Source: Burkholderiales bacterium
GTDB taxonomy: Bacteria; Pseudomonadota; Gammaproteobacteria; Burkholderiales; Burkholderiaceae_C
Direction of reading: 5' to 3'
Length of the DNA: 64,000 nt
NCBI GenBank assembly: GCA_016213325.1
Contig: JACRAY010000007.1
Span: 156,678-220,677, forward strand
Positions 58,999-64,000 of this stretch are shown piece after piece (the first letter of the stretch is position 1; every line of letters begins with the position of its first letter). The position numbers and the translations under genes were made by a program. The notes beneath the pieces are model-generated. The model saw only the letters and a program-made list of their open reading frames with translations. It did not search any database and was not told where the DNA came from.

Positions 58999-61900
58999 AT
59001 GAACATGTTCTACCAGCCCGCCGAACTGGCCGCGACGCCCCTGCGCCGGGCCGTCACCGCGGCCACCCGAACCCCCGAACCGGAAGCCGTGCAACTCGTG
59101 GTGGAGGGTGCGCGCGTACCCAGTCACGTGGCGTCCCAGGCCAGCGCGCTGGCGCTGCGCATCGCACATACCCTGCGCACGCGCAAGGCCAGCGCGGGGC
59201 GCGCGGGCATCGTGCAGAACCTGCTGCAGGAATATGCGCTGTCGTCGCAGGAGGGCATCGCTCTGATGTGCCTGGCCGAAGCGTTGCTGCGCATTCCCGA
59301 TGCCGCCACACGCGACACGCTGATCCGCGACAAGATCGCACGCGGGCAATGGCAATCGCACCTGGGGCAAAGCCCGTCGCTATTCGTGAATGCGGCTACG
59401 TGGGGCTTGCTGCTCACCGGCAAGCTGGTGGCCACGCACAGCGAGTCGGGCCTGTCGTCCGCCATCGGCCGGCTGGTCGGCCTGGGCGGCGAGCCGCTCA
59501 TCCGCAAGGGCGTCGACATGGCCATGCGCATGATGGGCGAGCAGTTCGTCACCGGCGAATCCATCGCCGAAGCACTGGAAAACGCGCGGCCGCGCGAGCA
59601 GGAGGGCTTCCGCTACTCGTTCGACATGCTCGGCGAAGCGGCGCTCACGGCCGGCGACGCGCAGCGCTACCTGCGCGACTACGAGAACGCGATTCACGCG
59701 ATCGGCAGGGCCTCCGCCGGCCGCGGCATCTACGCAGGGCCCGGCATCTCCATCAAGCTGTCGGCGCTGCACCCGCGCTACAGCCGCGCGCAATACGACC
59801 GCGTAATGGGCGAGCTGTATCCCCTGCTGGTGCGGCTGTGCGCGCTGGCCAAGCGCTACGACATCGGGCTGAACATCGACGCCGAAGAAGCGGACCGGCT
59901 GGAGATCTCGCTCGACCTGCTGGAGAAGCTGTCGTTCGAGCCGCAGCTGCAAGGCTGGAACGGCCTGGGCTTCGTGGTGCAGGCCTACCTGAAGCGCTGC
60001 CCCTTTGTCGTCGACGCAGTGATCGACATCGCACGGCGCAGCCAACGGCGCCTGATGGTACGGCTGGTGAAGGGCGCGTACTGGGACTCGGAGATCAAGC
60101 GGGCCCAGCTCGACGGGCAGGATGGCTACCCGGTGTACACGCGCAAGCCCTACACCGACGCGTCGTACATCGCATGCGCACGCAAGCTGCTGGCGGCGCC
60201 GGACCAGGTGTACCCGCAGTTCGCCACGCACAACGCGCAGACGCTGGCCACCATCTACCAGCTGGCGGGCCCTGCGGGCTACACGCCCACGCAATACGAG
60301 TTCCAGTGCCTGCACGGCATGGGCGAGCCGCTGTACGAACAGGTGGTGGGCGACAGGGCGCACGGCAAGCTGGGGCGGCCGTGCCGCATCTACGCGCCGG
60401 TGGGCACGCACGAGACGCTGCTGGCCTACCTGGTGCGCCGGCTGCTGGAGAACGGCGCCAACACCTCTTTCGTGAACCAGATCGCCGACCCCAACCTGGC
60501 GCTGGATACGCTGGTGCGCGACCCGGTCAACATCATCGAGGACTACGCGAGAAAGGAAGGCGCCATCGGCCGGCCGCACCCGGCGATCCCCCTGCCGCGC
60601 GACCTGTACGGCAGCGTGCGGCGCAATTCGCGCGGCGTCGACCTGGCCAGCGAGTCGCAGCTGCGCGAGCTGGCAGAAGCGTTCGACGCCTCTGCGCGAG
60701 ACCCGTGGCAGGCGCGGCCGCTGCTGGCCGAAGAAGCGGGCTCGGGCTTGCCGGAGCCGGTGCTCAACCCAGCCGACCGAAATGACACAGTGGGCGAAGT
60801 ACGTGCGGCCACGCCGGATGAAGTGGAGCTGGCGCTGGAAAGCGCTGCGCGCGCCGCACCGAACTGGGCCGCAACGGCGCCCAGCGAGCGCGCCCGCCTG
60901 CTGGAAGCCGCCGCCGGCCGGCTGGAAGCCGACATGCCGCGCCTGATGGGCCTGCTGGTGCGCGAAGCGGGCAAGACCGCATCGAACGCAGTGGCCGAAG
61001 TGCGCGAAGCGGTGGATTTCCTGCGCTACTACGCCAGCGAAGTGCGCAAGGACTTCGACAACGCCACGCACGTACCGCTGGGCCCCGTGGTGTGCATCAG
61101 CCCGTGGAACTTTCCGCTGGCGATCTTCACGGGCCAAGTCTCGGCTGCGCTGGCAGCGGGCAACGTGGTGCTCGCCAAACCCGCCGAGCAGACGCCGCTG
61201 GTTGCGGCCGAAGCCGTGCGCGCGTTGTGGGCCGCCGGCGTGCCGCGCGATGCGGTGCAGTTGCTGCCGGGTGAAGGCTCGGTGGTGGGTGCGAAGCTCG
61301 TTGCGGATGCCCGCGTGCAAGGTGTGCTGTTCACCGGCTCCACGGAAGTCGCGCGCTTGCTGCAAGCCAGCGTGGCAGGCCGCGTGCACGCGAACGGCCG
61401 CGCCATTCCGCTGGTCGCCGAGACCGGCGGCCAGAACGCGATGATCGTCGACTCGTCGGCGCTGGCCGAGCAGGTGGTGGCCGACGTGCTCAACTCCGCC
61501 TTCGACAGCGCGGGCCAGCGCTGCTCGGCGCTGCGCGTGCTGTGCGTGCAGGAGGAAGCGGCGGACCGCATTCTCGAGATGCTGCTGGGCGCGATGGCCG
61601 AACTGCGCGTGGGCAACCCGGCGCGCCTTGCCACCGACGTGGGACCGGTGATCGACCAGGAAGCCAAGGCCAACATCGACCGCCACATCCAGGACATGCG
61701 GGCCACGGGCCATCGCGTGCACCAGGTCGCGGGACACACCGAACACCCGCTGGACGCCGGCACCTTCGTGCTGCCGACCGTGATCGAGATCGACAGCATC
61801 GCCGAGCTGGGCCGCGAGGTGTTCGGGCCGGTGCTGCACTTCGTGCGTTACCGGCGCGACGAACTCGACGCGCTGGTCGGGCAGGTCAACGCCACGGGCT

Positions 61901-62703
61901 ATGGCCTGACCATGGGCCTGCACACGCGCATCGACGAGACGATCGCGCGCGTGGTCGACGCCGCGCATGCGGGCAACATCTACGTCAACCGCAACATGGT
62001 GGGGGCGGTGGTGGGCGTGCAGCCGTTCGGCGGCGAAGGCTTGTCAGGCACGGGGCCGAAGGCGGGTGGGCCGCTGTACCTGTATCGGCTACTGGCCAGG
62101 CGGCCCTTCGACGTGCTGGCGCGCGCGCTCGGTATGGACAGTGCGCCGCCTGCGGAACATCCCGGTGCCTTGCTGGCGCTGATGGGGTGGGCCAGCTCGG
62201 GCCATCCGAAGGTGTCCGCGGCCGCCGCTGCATTCGAGAACGCCGCCCGCCCCGGTGCTGCGGTGACCCTGCCCGGTCCCACCGGCGAGCGCAACGTGTA
62301 TTCGATCGCGCCGCGTTCCGCGGTGTTGTGCCTGGCCGGCACGGACGAAGACCGGCTGGTGCAACTGGCTGCGGTGCTGGCAGTGGGCAGCCGTGCCATC
62401 TGGCCCGCGGAGGCGCAGGCGCTGCTGCAGCAGCTGCCTGCGGAAGTGCATGCGCACGTGGCGTTGGCGCGCGACTGGGCGGCGCCTGCCGTGGCCTTTG
62501 ACGCTGTGCTGCTGCACGGCTCGACTGAGGAACTGGCCGAAGTGCAGAGGTTGCTCAGCCGCCGCGAAGGCGCCGTGGTGTGCGTCGAGCGCCTCGAGCC
62601 CGGCGAATGGGCGGCGCCCCTCGAGCGGCTGATGATCGAACGCTCGCTCAGCATCAACACCGCCGCGGCGGGCGGTAATGCGTCGCTGATGACGATCGGT
62701 TAG
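58999..62703 (+). CDS. putA: Bifunctional proline dehydrogenase / L-glutamate gamma-semialdehyde dehydrogenase
   Basis: Oxidises proline to glutamate in two steps with FAD and NAD. 1234 residues: helical arm (1-180), PRODH barrel (about 190-490, with YWDSEIKRAQ), ALDH domain (about 560-1040; catalytic Cys near 842 in SAGQRCSALR, Glu in VAETGGQNAM) and a C-terminal ALDH-like domain. There is no N-terminal ribbon-helix-helix, so it is not an autoregulator. ATG at 58999. Confidence 0.94.
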   Translation: MNMFYQPAELAATPLRRAVTAATRTPEPEAVQLVVEGARVPSHVASQASALALRIAHTLRTRKASAGRAGIVQNLLQEYALSSQEGIALMCLAEALLRIPDAATRDTLIRDKIARGQWQSHLGQSPSLFVNAATWGLLLTGKLVATHSESGLSSAIGRLVGLGGEPLIRKGVDMAMRMMGEQFVTGESIAEALENARPREQEGFRYSFDMLGEAALTAGDAQRYLRDYENAIHAIGRASAGRGIYAGPGISIKLSALHPRYSRAQYDRVMGELYPLLVRLCALAKRYDIGLNIDAEEADRLEISLDLLEKLSFEPQLQGWNGLGFVVQAYLKRCPFVVDAVIDIARRSQRRLMVRLVKGAYWDSEIKRAQLDGQDGYPVYTRKPYTDASYIACARKLLAAPDQVYPQFATHNAQTLATIYQLAGPAGYTPTQYEFQCLHGMGEPLYEQVVGDRAHGKLGRPCRIYAPVGTHETLLAYLVRRLLENGANTSFVNQIADPNLALDTLVRDPVNIIEDYARKEGAIGRPHPAIPLPRDLYGSVRRNSRGVDLASESQLRELAEAFDASARDPWQARPLLAEEAGSGLPEPVLNPADRNDTVGEVRAATPDEVELALESAARAAPNWAATAPSERARLLEAAAGRLEADMPRLMGLLVREAGKTASNAVAEVREAVDFLRYYASEVRKDFDNATHVPLGPVVCISPWNFPLAIFTGQVSAALAAGNVVLAKPAEQTPLVAAEAVRALWAAGVPRDAVQLLPGEGSVVGAKLVADARVQGVLFTGSTEVARLLQASVAGRVHANGRAIPLVAETGGQNAMIVDSSALAEQVVADVLNSAFDSAGQRCSALRVLCVQEEAADRILEMLLGAMAELRVGNPARLATDVGPVIDQEAKANIDRHIQDMRATGHRVHQVAGHTEHPLDAGTFVLPTVIEIDSIAELGREVFGPVLHFVRYRRDELDALVGQVNATGYGLTMGLHTRIDETIARVVDAAHAGNIYVNRNMVGAVVGVQPFGGEGLSGTGPKAGGPLYLYRLLARRPFDVLARALGMDSAPPAEHPGALLALMGWASSGHPKVSAAAAAFENAARPGAAVTLPGPTGERNVYSIAPRSAVLCLAGTDEDRLVQLAAVLAVGSRAIWPAEAQALLQQLPAEVHAHVALARDWAAPAVAFDAVLLHGSTEELAEVQRLLSRREGAVVCVERLEPGEWAAPLERLMIERSLSINTAAAGGNASLMTIG

Positions 62704-62718
62704 GCGCCCAAGCCCTGC

Positions 62719-63753
62719 TCAGTCGAAGTCGAGCAAGACCTTCATCGCCTGCGACCGGTCCGCCGCCAGCGCGAAGGCGCGGCTTGCATCGCGGTACGGC
62801 AGGGTGGCCGAGATCAGGGGCTTCACGTCCACCAGGCCCTTGTTCAGCAGGGCCACCGCGGTTGCGAACTCTTCGTGGAAACGGAACGCACCGCGCAGGT
62901 CGAACTCTTTCGCCACGATTGTATTGACAGGCAGGGTCATGTTTCCGCCCAGGCCCACCTGCACGATGACCCCGCGCGGGCGCAGCGCGGCAAAGGCGCC
63001 GACCAGCGCGCGCTCGTTGCCGCTCGCCTCGAACAGCACGTCGAAGAAGCCCTTGTCCGCCTCGTAGCGCGCCAGCGCCTGCGGGTCCTGCGCAACGTCC
63101 AGCGTTTCGTCGGCGCCCACCTTCGCTGCGCTGCGCAGCGGCGCAGCGGCCACGTCGGTCACCGTGATGTGCGTCGCGCCGGCACGTCGCGCAGCGATCA
63201 CCAGCAGCGCGCCTATCGGCCCGCAGCCGGTAACCAGCACGCTCTTGCCCACCAGCGAACCGGCGCGCCGCACGGCATGCAGCGCCACCGACAGCGGCTC
63301 GGCGAGCGCGCCTTCGGCGTCGCTCACGTTGTCGGCGAGCCGGTGCGCCTGCGTCGCATCGACCACCAGTTCCTGCCGGAACGCGCCCTGGATGTGGGGC
63401 ATGCGCATCGCGCTGCCGTAGTACCTCATGTCGAGGCAGTGGTTCTGCAGGCCCTGCTGGCAGTAGCGGCACAGGGCGCACGGGCGGCTCGGGCTCACCG
63501 CGACGCGGTGCCCCACCTCGAAGCCACTCACGCCGGAGCCGACCGTCTCGACGACGCCGGACACTTCGTGCCCCAGGATCATGGGCTGCTGGATGCGCAC
63601 CGCGCCGAAGCCGCCATGCTGGTAATAGTGCAGGTCGGACCCGCAGATGCCGCCGCAACGCACCCGCACCTTCAACTGGTGCGGCAGGGTGCTGGGTGTC
63701 GGCACCTCTTCGATGCGGAGGTCGCCGCTCGCGTGGATGATGAGTGCTTCCAT
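62719..63753 (-). CDS. idnD: L-idonate 5-dehydrogenase-like zinc alcohol dehydrogenase
   Basis: 344-residue medium-chain dehydrogenase. Catalytic zinc ligands CGSDLHYY (Cys near 37) and GHE (61-63); structural zinc cysteines CALCRYCQQGLQNHC; NAD site VTGCGPIGALLV. Strong similarity to IdnD, which oxidises L-idonate to 5-ketogluconate. The adjoining SDR gene upstream (same strand) supports the gluconate/idonate assignment. Confidence 0.87.
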   Translation of the reverse strand: MEALIIHASGDLRIEEVPTPSTLPHQLKVRVRCGGICGSDLHYYQHGGFGAVRIQQPMILGHEVSGVVETVGSGVSGFEVGHRVAVSPSRPCALCRYCQQGLQNHCLDMRYYGSAMRMPHIQGAFRQELVVDATQAHRLADNVSDAEGALAEPLSVALHAVRRAGSLVGKSVLVTGCGPIGALLVIAARRAGATHITVTDVAAAPLRSAAKVGADETLDVAQDPQALARYEADKGFFDVLFEASGNERALVGAFAALRPRGVIVQVGLGGNMTLPVNTIVAKEFDLRGAFRFHEEFATAVALLNKGLVDVKPLISATLPYRDASRAFALAADRSQAMKVLLDFD

Positions 63754-63759
63754 AGGGGC

Positions 63760-64000
63760 TCAGAGAGTGGCAGTCACGCCGCCGTCGACATAGAGGATGT
63801 GGCCGTTGACGAAGTTGGAGGCGTCGCTCGCGAGGAACACGGCGGCGCCTACGAGGTCTTCCACGTCGCCCCAGCGGCGCGAAGGCGTGCGGCCGACCAG
63901 CCACGCGGTGAACTCGGCGTTGTCCACCAGTGCCTGCGTGAGCTCGGTCCTGAAGTAGCCGGGCCCGAGCCCGTTGACCTGGATGCCGTGCGGCCCCCAG
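63760..64000 (-). CDS. SDR-family oxidoreductase (gluconate 5-dehydrogenase-like), 5' end outside window
   Basis: The last 79 residues of a short-chain dehydrogenase: HGIQVNGLGPGYFRTELT, VEDLVGAAVFLASDASNF and the C-terminal VNGHILYVDGG. The start is beyond the window edge. It precedes the idonate dehydrogenase gene by six bases, forming an idnO-idnD-like pair for sugar acid use. Confidence 0.85.
   Translation of the reverse strand, partial: WGPHGIQVNGLGPGYFRTELTQALVDNAEFTAWLVGRTPSRRWGDVEDLVGAAVFLASDASNFVNGHILYVDGGVTATL

Noticed and set aside
59380..61968. An 862-codon open frame antisense to putA
   Set aside because: Composition is that of a shadow frame in GC-rich DNA; no ribosome site or domain, and PutA on the other strand is unmistakable.
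1..64000. tRNA, rRNA, CRISPR arrays and transposases
   Set aside because: No tRNA-like cloverleaf, regularly spaced repeat-spacer pattern or transposase/integrase protein was recognised on either strand.

Overview
The window is a GC-rich (about 70% in most genes), densely coded chromosomal segment. Gene content and order (YciO/M50/TrpS block, fused LivM-LivG, indolepyruvate oxidoreductase, SapC and hemerythrin proteins, numerous short palindromic repeats) point to a betaproteobacterium of the order Burkholderiales, most likely Comamonadaceae (Ramlibacter/Variovorax-like). The placement is inference from gene families, not from a marker gene. No rRNA, tRNA, CRISPR array, transposase or integrase was found. 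No gene-free gap exceeds 300 bases; the largest (26608-26886) holds a palindromic repeat and a candidate small RNA.

Layout. 1-5155: a sugar (fructose-type) uptake and phosphorylation locus with PfkB kinase, FrcB/FrcC/FrcA-like ABC importer and a ROK regulator. 5182-9346: an Lrp-type regulator divergent from a 1186-residue fused indolepyruvate ferredoxin oxidoreductase. 9436-14912: an accessory stretch of lower GC with a two-gene HNH-like module, a DUF2846-like lipoprotein, a cupin, then an ATPase-TOPRIM (OLD/PARIS-like) gene followed by an FRG-domain gene, and a frameshifted gene. 14929-16599: small housekeeping genes (phosphatase-like, membrane protein, cytochrome c, TfoX-N). 16631-25591: a long minus-strand operon with an intradiol dioxygenase, a citryl-CoA-lyase-like protein, a CaiB-type CoA-transferase, an FMN reductase, a complete branched-chain-type ABC importer and a MetE-core protein, with a divergent LysR regulator (25705-26607). 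It looks like an aromatic-acid uptake and degradation system.

26612-29100: a palindromic repeat, a sigma-54 promoter driving a short terminator-ended transcript, a DAHP synthase, and a secreted protein with a GspC-like partner. 29104-45070: mostly housekeeping (SapC, CNNM transporter, ApaH, RhlE helicase, SulP transporter, zinc metallopeptidase, Pcp, GST, PHP phosphatase, EamA exporter, YciO, site-2 protease, TrpS). 45143-47281: a convergent response regulator and histidine kinase. 47448-57214: a stress-flavoured region (KGG protein, Ku, BON protein, ferredoxin reductase, gamma carbonic anhydrase, S9 peptidase, a 59-residue Q/N/G-rich protein, hemerythrin, large HPII-type catalase). 57325-64000: methyltransferase-like protein, DUF1801, an Lrp regulator divergent from PutA, then an L-idonate-type dehydrogenase and a truncated SDR.

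The most promising leads are the ATPase-TOPRIM/FRG pair as a possible uncharacterised defence module, the sigma-54 small RNA between the LysR regulator and the DAHP synthase, the unusual aromatic operon, and a family of CAGAAGACG palindromes that occurs three times, each time between convergent genes.
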